From a virus, in the IMG/VR virus record IMGVR_UViG_3300048672_000469, positions 1 through 35,575 of that record: a DNA stretch of 35,575 nucleotides. One strand, given 5' to 3'. This document shows, in pieces, positions 23,202 through 31,365 of the stretch. Each line of letters starts with the position of its first letter. The first letter of the stretch is position 1. The position numbers and the translations under genes were made by a program. The notes beneath the pieces are model-generated. The model searched no databases, was not told where the DNA came from, and saw nothing but the letters and a program-made list of their open reading frames with translations.

Positions 23202-23660
23202 ATGACTAAAAAAGACATTGCTTCCTATATTCAAAGTGACCCTGACAATAGGGCCACATCCGCCACTGCACAATCTAATGTCGCAGTGATACTCTCCCAA
23301 CTTGCTTTTGTTCAACCATCCACTGAGATGATAGAAAATCTTGCTGCAAGTGGTATTAGCCTAAAGAATATCTGTGGTATCATTGGTAAGAACTTTTCTT
23401 ACTTCAGTGACAACCCAACTATGAAGGAAGCATTTGATCGTGGTCGTGCCACAGTGGGTTCAAGAGTACGAGCAAGGTTATTAGATGCTGCCTTAGAAGA
23501 AAACTCTATGCAAGCAGCAATGTACCTTGATAAGATCTATGGCGGTGATACTGTAGCCTCGGAGGTTAATGTCAATGTGACATCTACACCACTCGAGAAT
23601 GTATCCACTGAAGACCTACTTAATGTGGCATTCACGGTTAAAGATGACGAAACAGATTAA
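23202..23660 (+). CDS. Probable terminase small subunit
   Basis: The 152-residue protein has a helix-turn-helix-like region (about residues 45-75, IENLAASGISLKNICGIIGK) and the helical sequence FDRGRATVGSRVRARLLDAA followed by MQAAMYLDKIYGG, a signature of many small terminase subunits. It would recognise phage DNA and feed it to the motor. The gene overlaps the start of the large subunit by 17 bases, the standard order. Its ribosome site is weak (TTGGA). Confidence 0.82.
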   Translation: MTKKDIASYIQSDPDNRATSATAQSNVAVILSQLAFVQPSTEMIENLAASGISLKNICGIIGKNFSYFSDNPTMKEAFDRGRATVGSRVRARLLDAALEENSMQAAMYLDKIYGGDTVASEVNVNVTSTPLENVSTEDLLNVAFTVKDDETD

Positions 23661-25122
23661 AGCCACTGCTACTCAAGTTAAGCAGGAACTCTTCCGCCGT
23701 GGCGAACTATCGTGGTTGCTATATAAGCACCAACGCCCTATCTACGATAAGATCCGTGAAGTCCTAAAGTCAAGTGAAACCGATGACAACAGTTATGTAA
23801 TCGACTGTGCTAGACAGTACGGTAAGAGTTTCACTATGTTTACAATCGCAGTGGAAGAATGTCTACGCAGCCCGTTTCATACTATAGTGTATGTTGCACC
23901 ACTGAAGTCTCAAGTGGTTGAAATTGTTACAGAGAAAACATTCCGCACTGTATTTGAATTTGCACCCAATGAATGCATCCCTAAGTTAGATGGCTCAGCA
24001 TTAGTATTCCCCAATGGTTCTCGCATTAGACTTGCTGGTACTGATAACAAAAATTATGCTAACCTCCGTGGTGGTATTGCACATCACGTATTGCTAGATG
24101 AAGCAGGATTCATGAGTGACTTAGACACAGGTGTTCTACCATCGGTTACACCTATGCTTAAGACAACTGGTGGTAAGATTATCTTTGCATCCACACCACC
24201 CGAGAACCTTGATCACCCATACTTAGAAATCCTACGTGAGCACGACGAGAGTGGCCACATCAGCACCTATACCATTTGGGATGATAAGTCACTTACAGAT
24301 AAGCAACTACAAAAGATTATCAGCGATTGTAAAGGCCGCGACACCACGCTGTTCAAACGTGAGTATGAGTGTAAGCGTATTGCAGAGAGTAGTCAACAGG
24401 TGTTGCCAGAACTCAGCCTAGAAGTATCACAGCGCATACTGTATAAAGATAACCGCTATAAGGAAGATGATCTATTACAGTATTGGCAAAAGTATGTTGT
24501 GGCAGATTGGGGCGGTAAAGACTTCACTGCTATTATATTTGCACACTATAACTATCACACTAAGAAAGTAGTGGTAGAAGACCAACTTAACCTAACTGGC
24601 TCACTTATAAGCAGTGGTCGCATAGCAGCGGAGATTAAGGCTAAAACCACCGAATTATGGCCAGATCCTAACTATAGAAGGCAAGTGCAATACTACTGTG
24701 ACTCTAACAATGTGCTTATACAAAACGACATGATAAACACCTATCACTTGCCATTTGTTAGCACAAGCAAGGATAGATTAGCAGAGCAAATGGTACAGAA
24801 AGTACGTGACTGGATATACGATGATCGCATTGACTTTGCTCAAGCAGCGGAGTTTACTATGAAAAGTTGTATGTCAGGTTGGTGGAGCAAAGGCAAAGAT
24901 AAGTTTGCCCACAGTAAGATCTATGGTCACTATGATCACTTAGCAGCATTGATATACTTAATACGCAACGTGAATACCAATGCTGACCCACTGCCTCGCA
25001 CATTGGGTCTAAACCCGCATACACACTTTATTGACCCACTATATGGTAGTGATAAGGTAGGTGTACAAAAAGAGTTGAGAGAAATATTTAACCCCCGCAA
25101 GGGACTATCGTTTAGGAAATAA
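23644..25122 (+). CDS. terL: Terminase large subunit (packaging ATPase and nuclease)
   Basis: This 492-residue protein starts at ATG 23644, in the overlap with the small subunit; an earlier ATG lies well inside that gene. The ATPase domain has a Walker A-like CARQYGKS (residues 55-62), Walker B VLLDEA (149-154) and a FASTPP coupling motif (181-186). The nuclease domain has Asp 288 in VADWGGKDFT, Asp 353 in YYCDSNN and Asp 431 in YGHYDHLAALIY, the expected three-acid arrangement. It would cut and translocate DNA through the portal encoded at 25937. The length is typical. Confidence 0.96.
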   Translation: MTKQIKATATQVKQELFRRGELSWLLYKHQRPIYDKIREVLKSSETDDNSYVIDCARQYGKSFTMFTIAVEECLRSPFHTIVYVAPLKSQVVEIVTEKTFRTVFEFAPNECIPKLDGSALVFPNGSRIRLAGTDNKNYANLRGGIAHHVLLDEAGFMSDLDTGVLPSVTPMLKTTGGKIIFASTPPENLDHPYLEILREHDESGHISTYTIWDDKSLTDKQLQKIISDCKGRDTTLFKREYECKRIAESSQQVLPELSLEVSQRILYKDNRYKEDDLLQYWQKYVVADWGGKDFTAIIFAHYNYHTKKVVVEDQLNLTGSLISSGRIAAEIKAKTTELWPDPNYRRQVQYYCDSNNVLIQNDMINTYHLPFVSTSKDRLAEQMVQKVRDWIYDDRIDFAQAAEFTMKSCMSGWWSKGKDKFAHSKIYGHYDHLAALIYLIRNVNTNADPLPRTLGLNPHTHFIDPLYGSDKVGVQKELREIFNPRKGLSFRK

Positions 25123-25123
25123 A

Positions 25124-25348
25124 ATGAAACTACCAGACATGAGAACATCAGTGGAAAGTCTTAAGGCACGCCCAGAGACAATGGAAACATTAAACAATCT
25201 ATTAGAGCGTAAGCAAGATCTTGAGGACTATGTTGCAGTTATTCAACCACTGCTGTATGAGTTAAGTATGAAACTATGTGGCGATAAGACAGAAATGCCA
25301 CTTAGAGACCTTGTTGACTTAAGCATTAAACATATCAAAGGAGAATAA
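25124..25348 (+). CDS. Small hypothetical protein in the packaging operon
   Basis: This 74-residue helical protein (LNNLLERKQDLEDYVAVIQP) has an AGGAAATAAA leader and starts two bases after the terminase stop. No family recognised. It lies between terminase and portal together with three other small genes. Confidence 0.75.
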   Translation: MKLPDMRTSVESLKARPETMETLNNLLERKQDLEDYVAVIQPLLYELSMKLCGDKTEMPLRDLVDLSIKHIKGE

Positions 25349-25349
25349 T

Positions 25350-25484
25350 ATGAATACAATATTATACTATTGGTATAGGCTTACAGATCCAGCATATACA
25401 TTGGATAAGTTAGCACGCCCGATGACAAGAGCAAAGTGGGTTGCTCAAATGAAAGCACATAACGAATATTTTAAGGGGAAATAA
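25350..25484 (+). CDS. 44-residue hypothetical protein
   Basis: The frame begins MNTILYYWYRLTDPAYTLDK and ends EYFKGK. AAAGGAGAATAAT precedes the ATG, one of the best ribosome sites in the window, and it fits exactly between its neighbours. It is Tyr/Trp-rich at the start and then basic. Function unknown. Confidence 0.68.
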   Translation: MNTILYYWYRLTDPAYTLDKLARPMTRAKWVAQMKAHNEYFKGK

Positions 25485-25485
25485 T

Positions 25486-25695
25486 ATGAAAGAACTAAGT
25501 GGAACATTTCACCGCATTTATAGAGTAAAGGGCGGTTTGTATGGCATAGAAACAATCACTGTATCTAAGGGTAAAGTGACTGAGTCAGTTATTGCAGAGG
25601 AAAACTATCCAACTGTTACAATGGCGAAATTCAACAAAGTATGCTTTGCTGAAGCACAGGACAAGTTTGATAAGGACTCGCAGGAGGTATCCTAA
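25486..25695 (+). CDS. Small hypothetical protein
   Basis: This 69-residue protein has AAGGGGAAATAAT before its ATG, one base after the previous stop. It looks like a small beta-sheet followed by a helix (KELSGTFHRIYRVKGGLYGI). It ends in a TAATG overlap with the next gene. No family recognised. Confidence 0.7.
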   Translation: MKELSGTFHRIYRVKGGLYGIETITVSKGKVTESVIAEENYPTVTMAKFNKVCFAEAQDKFDKDSQEVS

Positions 25696-25937
25696 TGGAA
25701 TATCTTGCTTTAGCATTGGTAATAGTGGCAGCAATGGCTTATACATTAGTTGATAAGTGGCTGGATCAGAAGCAGTCACTAAATACAGCAGCATCGGAAG
25801 ATGCCCTCACTGCGGCCGTGGATGAACTATCAAAGAAGTTGGACTCACGGATAAACAAATGCTTCGAGAATCACCAGTTCATCAAAACGGAACTGGACTC
25901 AATGAAGTTGCAGTTCGGCTTAAAGGTTAGAAACTAA
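25695..25937 (+). CDS. Membrane-anchored coiled-coil protein
   Basis: This 80-residue protein has an N-terminal membrane segment (LALALVIVAAMAYTLV) followed by a polar helix with heptad spacing (LTAAVDELSKKLDSRI). Single-span proteins of this build include some holin-like, spanin-like and anchoring proteins, but no motif decides. It is coupled at both ends by TAATG overlaps, to the previous gene and to the portal gene. It is one of the few candidates for a lysis or envelope role in this genome. Confidence 0.72.
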   Translation: MEYLALALVIVAAMAYTLVDKWLDQKQSLNTAASEDALTAAVDELSKKLDSRINKCFENHQFIKTELDSMKLQFGLKVRN

Positions 25938-27976
25938 TGGACGACTATAAAAACGACGATTTAGAATATTGGGCTGCCGCTGATACGCGCACCTGTGCAG
26001 ATGAAGTAATAAAAAGATGTGACGATTATTGGCGCTTCTGTAAAACAAGTAACTGGTTTGAAAACTGGAGAAAACTTTACTATGCATACAACCCAAATAG
26101 ATACATTGCGGGACAAACTGTTATGGCAGGTGAGTCCAATGAGTACCGCACTATTAAGGTGAATCACTTTCATAATCTACTTGAACACATTCAAACCTTA
26201 TCTATTACAGATCGCCCAGCGTGGCAACCACAAAGCAGCAATAGTGATTCTAAGTCACAGAAGCAAACTATTATCGCTAATGGTGTTCTTGATTATATGA
26301 TGCGTGAGAAACGTGTTGAGCGCCACTTACGTGATGCCACTCGCAATGCATTATTGTTCTGTGAGGGATTCGTATCTGAGCAGTGGGATCCAGCCAAAGG
26401 TGATGCATTAGCAACAGATCCCGAGACTGGTGACACAAAGCACCAAGGTGACTTACTGTATAACAGCCACGAACCAGTGGATATCATCCGTGATCCTAAC
26501 TTGAAGCATTTCAGCCAACGTTCGTGGGTTACTGTGCGTACATATGAAAACAAGTATGACATAGCAGCAAAGTATCCTGAGTATGCAGAGGAAATCATTG
26601 GTTGCACAATGGATATCTCCGCAGTGAATCACTACATGGCTGGACAGTTCATGGACCGCAGTCTCGAAACTGATCAAATCGTTATACTCACATTCTATCA
26701 CGTTAAGTCAGCAGGATGCCCAGACGGTAGACAAATGGTTATGTTGCAAGACGGAACTGTTCTAAGTGACAGTATCTTATTGTACAAACACATCCCAGTG
26801 CACCGTATTGTTATGGCTGACCAAGTTGGTACACCAATGGGTATGAGTGTAAGCATTGATCTATTACCGTTGCAAGAAATGTTAGATGCTCACTTTAGCA
26901 CAATCTTATCTATTAATGAAAACTATTCTATTCCTAAGGTGTTGTTGCCTATTGGTAGTGATATTATGACAGATAGTTTAAGTGCAGGTTTTCAAGCAAT
27001 CAGTTATAACAGCAATGCTGGTAAGCCAGAAGTTATGACGATGCCCACAGCGCCAGATGGATTATTCAAGGCAATGCAACTATTACAACAAGATATGGAA
27101 ACTATTAGTGGTGTGAATAGTGTATCACGTGGTAATCCTGAAGCAAGTCTTAAGAGTGGTAGCGCATTGGCACTTGTACAAAGCATGGCAATTCAATTCC
27201 ACGCACCATTGCAACAGTCTTACATTCAACTGTTAGAAGACGTTGGCACAGCGACAATCCAAATCATGCAAGATTATGCAGATAGTCCTCGCATTATACA
27301 GATTGCAGGTAAGCGTAACAAAGGCATCATCCAACAAAGTTTCAGTAATAAAGACATTGATGGTATTAGTCGCGTACAAGTTCAGGTTGGTAATCCACTA
27401 AGCAAAACAGTTTCGGGTCGTTTAAGTATTGCTCAAGACTTACTTGCTAATCACATTATCACTAATGCAGCAGAATATCTAATGGTACTTGAAACAGGTC
27501 AGTTAGAGCCAATGATACAAGGTCCAACCAGTGAGTTGCTCAACTTAGCATCTGAGAATGAGATGTTGCTTGATGGTACTAACATTCCTGTGTTATTTAC
27601 GGATAATCATGTGTTACACATACAAGAGCACTCTGCATTAGCAAGTGACCCACAAGTACGTGGAAATCCTGAACAATTTGGCATTATTGCAGCCCACTTA
27701 CAAGAGCATATTGCAATGCTAAGTGACCCAACCTATGCTAACTTTAGACAACTAATGGGACAACCAAGTTTACCACCACCGATGCAACCGGGGATGCCAC
27801 AGGCTGGAGCACCTGCCCCAGGAGCCCCTCAGGGTGGAAACCCAGGACAAGTTGTTTCACCAGGTAATCCAATGAGCGGTGGTGATATTCAAGCAAAAGC
27901 AGCAACAATCAAAGGCCCACAAGCGCCTGCGAATGCAATGACGGGTGAAAGAGCACCGTTAGCGAAACCAGTGTAA
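25937..27976 (+). CDS. Portal protein, P22-like podovirus type
   Basis: This 679-residue protein follows the terminase and precedes the scaffold, the classic portal position. Recognisable stretches include LLEHIQTLSITDRPAWQPQS (N-terminal), DPNLKHFSQRSWVTVRTYE, and RGNPEASLKSGSALALVQSM, followed by a helical crown and a proline/glycine-rich tail (about bases 27765-27860). The length is in the range of P22-like portals (about 700). The dodecameric ring would form the DNA channel and bind the connector. Assignment is by pattern and gene order. Confidence 0.88.
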   Translation: MDDYKNDDLEYWAAADTRTCADEVIKRCDDYWRFCKTSNWFENWRKLYYAYNPNRYIAGQTVMAGESNEYRTIKVNHFHNLLEHIQTLSITDRPAWQPQSSNSDSKSQKQTIIANGVLDYMMREKRVERHLRDATRNALLFCEGFVSEQWDPAKGDALATDPETGDTKHQGDLLYNSHEPVDIIRDPNLKHFSQRSWVTVRTYENKYDIAAKYPEYAEEIIGCTMDISAVNHYMAGQFMDRSLETDQIVILTFYHVKSAGCPDGRQMVMLQDGTVLSDSILLYKHIPVHRIVMADQVGTPMGMSVSIDLLPLQEMLDAHFSTILSINENYSIPKVLLPIGSDIMTDSLSAGFQAISYNSNAGKPEVMTMPTAPDGLFKAMQLLQQDMETISGVNSVSRGNPEASLKSGSALALVQSMAIQFHAPLQQSYIQLLEDVGTATIQIMQDYADSPRIIQIAGKRNKGIIQQSFSNKDIDGISRVQVQVGNPLSKTVSGRLSIAQDLLANHIITNAAEYLMVLETGQLEPMIQGPTSELLNLASENEMLLDGTNIPVLFTDNHVLHIQEHSALASDPQVRGNPEQFGIIAAHLQEHIAMLSDPTYANFRQLMGQPSLPPPMQPGMPQAGAPAPGAPQGGNPGQVVSPGNPMSGGDIQAKAATIKGPQAPANAMTGERAPLAKPV

Positions 27977-27983
27977 GAGAACA

Positions 27984-28010
27984 AGGGAGGTAACCATAGT
28001 GGCCCTCCCT
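27984..28010 (+). other. Hairpin between portal and scaffold genes
   Basis: AGGGAGG (27984-27990) and CCTCCCT (28004-28010) pair over 7 bp with a 13-base loop. There is no T-run, so it is not a classical terminator; it could set relative expression by RNA processing or partial pausing before the highly expressed scaffold. Confidence 0.4.
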
Positions 28011-28037
28011 ACATAACGCAACCCGAAAGGACGCAAA

Positions 28038-28883
28038 ATGGAAGAAAATGTAAGCGGTGGCGTAGCAGCCCAATCAGAAGGTCAAACAACAAATACTATC
28101 CCAGGTGCCGCACCAGGTGAAACAGTATCTGAGACAATGAAACGTATGTATAAGGTCACAGTTGATGGCCAAGATATGGAAGTTGATGAAGATGAACTCC
28201 GCCGTGGTTATGCTCATAACAAAGCAGCATCTAAGCGTATGGAAGAAGCATCAATGACACGCAAGGAAGCAGAGCAAGTATTACGTATCTTCAAAGAAAA
28301 CCCACGTGAAGCATTCAAGATGCTTGGCAGCGATGCTCGTAAGTTTGCAGAACAAGTTATCAATGATGAGTTAAGTGAAGCCTTATTAAGCCCACAGGAA
28401 CGTGAGTTACGTGACTATAAATCAAAGGTAGACAAGTATGAATCAGAAAGTCGTAATGCTAAAGAACAATACGAACGTGAACAACTTGAAGCAAGCATTA
28501 GTCAACAAGCAGAAGCAATTCAAGCAGACATTATTGGAACACTCGAATCAGCAGGTTTGCCAAAAACTGAGAGAACAGTCGGAAGGATTGTGTACTACCT
28601 TCAGGCCGCGTTGCAGGCAGGTTTTAACGTACAGCCCAAAGATGTAATTGATCAAGTTAGGGCTGATTATAAAGCCGACTTGAATAGTATGTTGGGTGGT
28701 TTACCAGAAGATGCATTAGAAGCATTCTTAGGTGCAGACGTTGTTAAACGCATTGCTAAGAGCACAGTCAAGACAGCAATGCCTATTAGATCAGTTGATA
28801 AAAGTGTCAACCTTAATAAAGCACCGCGTGCAGTGGATGGCAAGAAACCAACCAGCCCACGTGAGTACTTTAAGCGTCGTTAA
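28038..28883 (+). CDS. Capsid scaffold protein
   Basis: This 281-residue protein is acidic in the first half and helical throughout, with DEDELRRGYAHNKAASKRME followed by a long coiled-coil (SPQERELRDYKSKVDKYESE). This is the typical build of scaffold proteins encoded next to portals. It ends in a basic peptide, TSPREYFKRR, probably the coat-binding element; the same peptide ends the 94-residue protein at 6014. It would assemble the procapsid and then leave. Unusually, the capsid gene does not follow directly: cluster B lies between. Confidence 0.85.
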   Translation: MEENVSGGVAAQSEGQTTNTIPGAAPGETVSETMKRMYKVTVDGQDMEVDEDELRRGYAHNKAASKRMEEASMTRKEAEQVLRIFKENPREAFKMLGSDARKFAEQVINDELSEALLSPQERELRDYKSKVDKYESESRNAKEQYEREQLEASISQQAEAIQADIIGTLESAGLPKTERTVGRIVYYLQAALQAGFNVQPKDVIDQVRADYKADLNSMLGGLPEDALEAFLGADVVKRIAKSTVKTAMPIRSVDKSVNLNKAPRAVDGKKPTSPREYFKRR

Positions 28884-29053
28884 TACGATGTGAAGTGTTC
28901 GTACGCCATTCTAATTTCATATGTTAAATCAAATGGTGCATTATGCTCAATGGCGTAGTCTAATGCATCCTTTAATAGGTCTATGTCATCAATTTCAGAG
29001 TTGGCAAACAGCATCACCATCATTGACAGTACATCAAACTCTTAGTCGGTCAT
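28880..29053 (-). pseudogene. 58-codon frame interrupted by TAA at codon 4
   Basis: The frame starts in an ATGA overlap with the upstream NUMOD-like gene and reads MTD, stop, EFDVLSMMVMLFANSEID... to a final TAA. The downstream 54 codons stay open with gene-like composition (KDALDYAIEHNAPFDLTYEI). A single CAA-to-TAA change would explain the break. Alternatively translation starts at the internal ATG pair (codon 11), though its ribosome site is poor. It overlaps the end of the scaffold gene by four bases, tail to tail. Confidence 0.55.
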
Positions 29054-29487
29054 TTTAATGTGCGGGAGAAACCGTTCTTACCATCGGCTACCCATCTTTT
29101 AATTCTATTAGGTTTGTATTCATCGGCAAATGCACTAAACATATCAATCATTGATGTAAAGGTGCCTTTGTTTGAATGATAGATATATGGAGTATTACGA
29201 CCTTTAGATGTTTCGCTGATTCGTTGTTTACGAGCATCAGACAACTTAGGGCCAGCAATACCTTTATTCCATGCATCTTTACCGGTAGGTTTCCCTTTCT
29301 TAGGGCTTGTCCCTAATTTTCTTCCTACTAATTTTGCACGTACCTTTTCAACAGTTTCGGGCAAACGTACAGATCCTCTCCTGGAATCCCCGATCCTCTG
29401 TCGCCTTATTTCTTCGTTAATCTGCTGATCATTAATATCAATGCTTGCAATTAACGTATTAATTTCATCTTGTGTTAGATTAGACAT
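29050..29487 (-). CDS. NUMOD3-like protein, third paralogue of cluster B
   Basis: This 145-residue protein opens with NLTQDEINTLIASIDINDQQ, shared with the next two genes. Its centre has a NUMOD3-like DNA-binding repeat (KLSDARKQRISETSKGR), and its C-terminus has the module HSNKGTFTSM...I(K)RWV...GFSRTLK. NUMOD3 repeats normally sit beside GIY-YIG or HNH nuclease domains; none is present here. The gene overlaps the preceding one by eight bases (ATGTCTAA). It probably binds DNA; the target is unknown. Confidence 0.78.
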   Translation of the reverse strand: MSNLTQDEINTLIASIDINDQQINEEIRRQRIGDSRRGSVRLPETVEKVRAKLVGRKLGTSPKKGKPTGKDAWNKGIAGPKLSDARKQRISETSKGRNTPYIYHSNKGTFTSMIDMFSAFADEYKPNRIKRWVADGKNGFSRTLK

Positions 29488-29932
29488 CTTTTAATTTTGC
29501 CTCTCTAATTTTAGCCCATCTTGCTTTTTGTGCTTCGGAGTTTTTCCGTTTATGTTCATCACTTGCAAGAGTGCCTTTAGTTGGAGAAGGGCGGCCCTTC
29601 ATTGATTTAGAAATTTTCTCTCTTGTTTCGTCGGATATTAAATTACCCTTAAGTGCATCAGAAATCTTTTGTTTTGTTTCATCTGATTTAGGTTTTCCTA
29701 TTATACCTGCAATAGATTTATCAATTGATTCTTGCGTTCTTTTTCTACCAGTCTGCGCTTTAGAATTTTTCTTCTTATGCTCATCACTTGCTTCCCTGCC
29801 TTTAAGTGCTGATGGTCTACCCTTACCTGCTTCAGATAGTTTCTGAGATATGGTATCTTTCTTAATTAATTCATCATCGACCTCGATACTTGCAAGGATA
29901 GCATTAATTTCATCTTGAGTCAACTCAGACAT
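29480..29932 (-). CDS. NUMOD3-repeat protein, second paralogue of cluster B
   Basis: This 150-residue protein starts at 29932, chosen because AAGGAGA lies nine bases before ATG and the sequence MSELTQDEINAILASIEVDD aligns with its paralogues. It carries several NUMOD3-like repeats (REASDEHKKKNSKAQTGRKR, KSDETKQKISDALKG, ISDETREKISKSMKGRPSP, ASDEHKRKNSEAQKARW) and lacks the .PKGEF C-terminal module of the other two. It ends KLKDV, echoing RLKDV of the gene before. No catalytic domain. It is a strong candidate for a nuclease-free DNA-binding protein. Confidence 0.78.
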   Translation of the reverse strand: MSELTQDEINAILASIEVDDELIKKDTISQKLSEAGKGRPSALKGREASDEHKKKNSKAQTGRKRTQESIDKSIAGIIGKPKSDETKQKISDALKGNLISDETREKISKSMKGRPSPTKGTLASDEHKRKNSEAQKARWAKIREAKLKDV

Positions 29933-30338
29933 CTTTAAGTCTCCTTGAAAATCCATCTTTATTTCTGCATACTCTGTACATGCATTGGTCAAATGTAAAA
30001 ACATCTTTATAAGCATCAATCATACCCATACGATCAGCAAATTCTCCCTTCGGTGTAATATACATATAGATACTATCTCCCGAAGCAATACCTTTCTTTT
30101 TACTTATTTTACCTATATGTGCGTCTCTATTCTTTTGTTTGGTTTCTTCGGTATGCTTACCACGAAACCCACTTGTACTATAATCGCGAGTTGCAGCCTT
30201 ACCTTTTCTGGGACTTTCTCTCCCGGATAAGGCTACACTCACCTTGCTATATCTATCATCTTTAGCAATCTGTGCATCATCAACTTCAATTGACGCAAGA
30301 ATAGCGTTAATCTCGTCCTGTGTATATTCTTGCGTCAT
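29925..30338 (-). CDS. NUMOD-like protein, first paralogue of cluster B
   Basis: This 137-residue protein has AAAGGACCAT before its ATG, eight bases after the ATPase gene. It opens YTQDEINAILASIEVDDAQI, nearly identical to its neighbour, then has a basic linker with one NUMOD3-like stretch (GKHTEETKQKNRDAHIGK). It ends with YITPKGEFADRMGMIDAYKD...FSRRLKDV, the module also found in cluster A (19908-20201). The start of the next gene lies inside its last codons. No nuclease motif. Confidence 0.78.
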   Translation of the reverse strand: MTQEYTQDEINAILASIEVDDAQIAKDDRYSKVSVALSGRESPRKGKAATRDYSTSGFRGKHTEETKQKNRDAHIGKISKKKGIASGDSIYMYITPKGEFADRMGMIDAYKDVFTFDQCMYRVCRNKDGFSRRLKDV

Positions 30339-30346
30339 ATGGTCCT

Positions 30347-31297
30347 TTAGATAAGTGTATTAGCCCACAGTGTTGTATAAGTTTCTGGGAAATTAAGCAT
30401 TTTTGCTGCATATTCCTTTACTGCACGCATACTTGGGTCAGGGAGTCTTACCCAATTAGTATGCATCCAATCAAGTAGAATATGCTTCTGTGCTTCTGTT
30501 AGATCCAGAATTGGGTTAGTCATAACAACACTTGCCAACCAACCCCATGATTGGTCATTATCAAGGTTGAATGCTTCATACTGTACACGACTACGGATAG
30601 CAGCCTCATGCATTAATTTAGCCGGCGGCTTCCAAAATGGTTTATCGGGCTTACGCAATGCACTACTTGGTGATAATTGCAAGTTAGATGTAATAATAAA
30701 CCGTACATTATCTGTAGGAATCTCAATACCAACATTGCCCGGCACAACAAATGATTGGAGTGCATTACCAATGAGTTGCAAGTTACGATCTTCACTATTA
30801 ATGTAATTGATGATTGTATTGCTTAGGTTCTTGTTGTACGACCAAACATTACGTTCAGCATCCAGCGCACCCTTCATGATATTCAGACTGTCTGCATCTG
30901 TAAACAAACTGTCGCAGTCATCAATCCATACAGTGATTGGTTTACCCTTAGCAAGATATACCGCGGTAGCCAACTTAGCCGTAACTGCACTAATAGACGC
31001 AACACCCATAATTTCATGCAACTTAATGTTATTATGCTCTGCAAGTGTCTTTACGGTAAATGTCTTACCAGCGCCAGGTGGGCTGTAAATATAGCAGTGA
31101 CGCTTTGTCTCATATTCCAGTTGTGATAGTCCGAGCCCGGCAAGGATCTTATTTTGTAAATCCTCTGTAAATAATTTGCCCTGACTGATAAGGAAGTCCT
31201 CAGCAGTGGTAAATGGCTTGAATCCAAAGTTGCCATTTGTTGCTGGTGCATGTACTTGCTTATGTTGCGGTACAATCGATAATTGTTTAGTAGCCAT
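30347..31297 (-). CDS. AAA+ ATPase, first gene of leftward cluster B
   Basis: This 316-residue protein has Walker A YSPPGAGKTF (residues 71-80), Walker B ITVWIDDCD (121-129) and sensor-1 FIITSN (200-205), the layout of an AAA+ ATPase with one module. The N-terminal 45 residues and the C-terminal helical part do not identify a subfamily. It is transcribed from a good sigma70-type promoter and so is probably early. Because no helicase or loader partner is visible, roles in DNA replication initiation, remodelling or counter-defence are all open. The RNA continues into the NUMOD-like genes. Confidence 0.88.
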   Translation of the reverse strand: MATKQLSIVPQHKQVHAPATNGNFGFKPFTTAEDFLISQGKLFTEDLQNKILAGLGLSQLEYETKRHCYIYSPPGAGKTFTVKTLAEHNNIKLHEIMGVASISAVTAKLATAVYLAKGKPITVWIDDCDSLFTDADSLNIMKGALDAERNVWSYNKNLSNTIINYINSEDRNLQLIGNALQSFVVPGNVGIEIPTDNVRFIITSNLQLSPSSALRKPDKPFWKPPAKLMHEAAIRSRVQYEAFNLDNDQSWGWLASVVMTNPILDLTEAQKHILLDWMHTNWVRLPDPSMRAVKEYAAKMLNFPETYTTLWANTLI

Positions 31298-31320
31298 ATA
31301 ACTCCTATGTGTATGTTTTT

Positions 31321-31349
31321 ATTGTATTAGCATACATTGATATCGTCAA
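31321..31349 (-). promoter_or_regulatory. Leftward sigma70-type promoter (TTGACG-17-TACAAT)
   Basis: On the minus strand TTGACG (31344-31349) and TACAAT (31321-31326) are separated by exactly 17 bases, followed by an AGGAG ribosome site and the ATG at 31297. It drives cluster B. Confidence 0.82.
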
Positions 31350-31353
31350 CCGG

Positions 31354-31360
31354 ATAAATA
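31354..31360 (+). promoter_or_regulatory. TAAATA box before the capsid gene
   Basis: GATAAATAACC lies back to back with the leftward sigma70-type promoter and 175 bases before the capsid ATG. It is the only box found between cluster B and the capsid gene. Confidence 0.5.
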
Positions 31361-31365
31361 ACCAT

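Noticed and set aside
28880-29053. Alternative genetic code with TAA reassigned
   Set aside because: All other genes end at normal TAA/TGA/TAG stops with coupled downstream starts; one interrupted frame does not support recoding.
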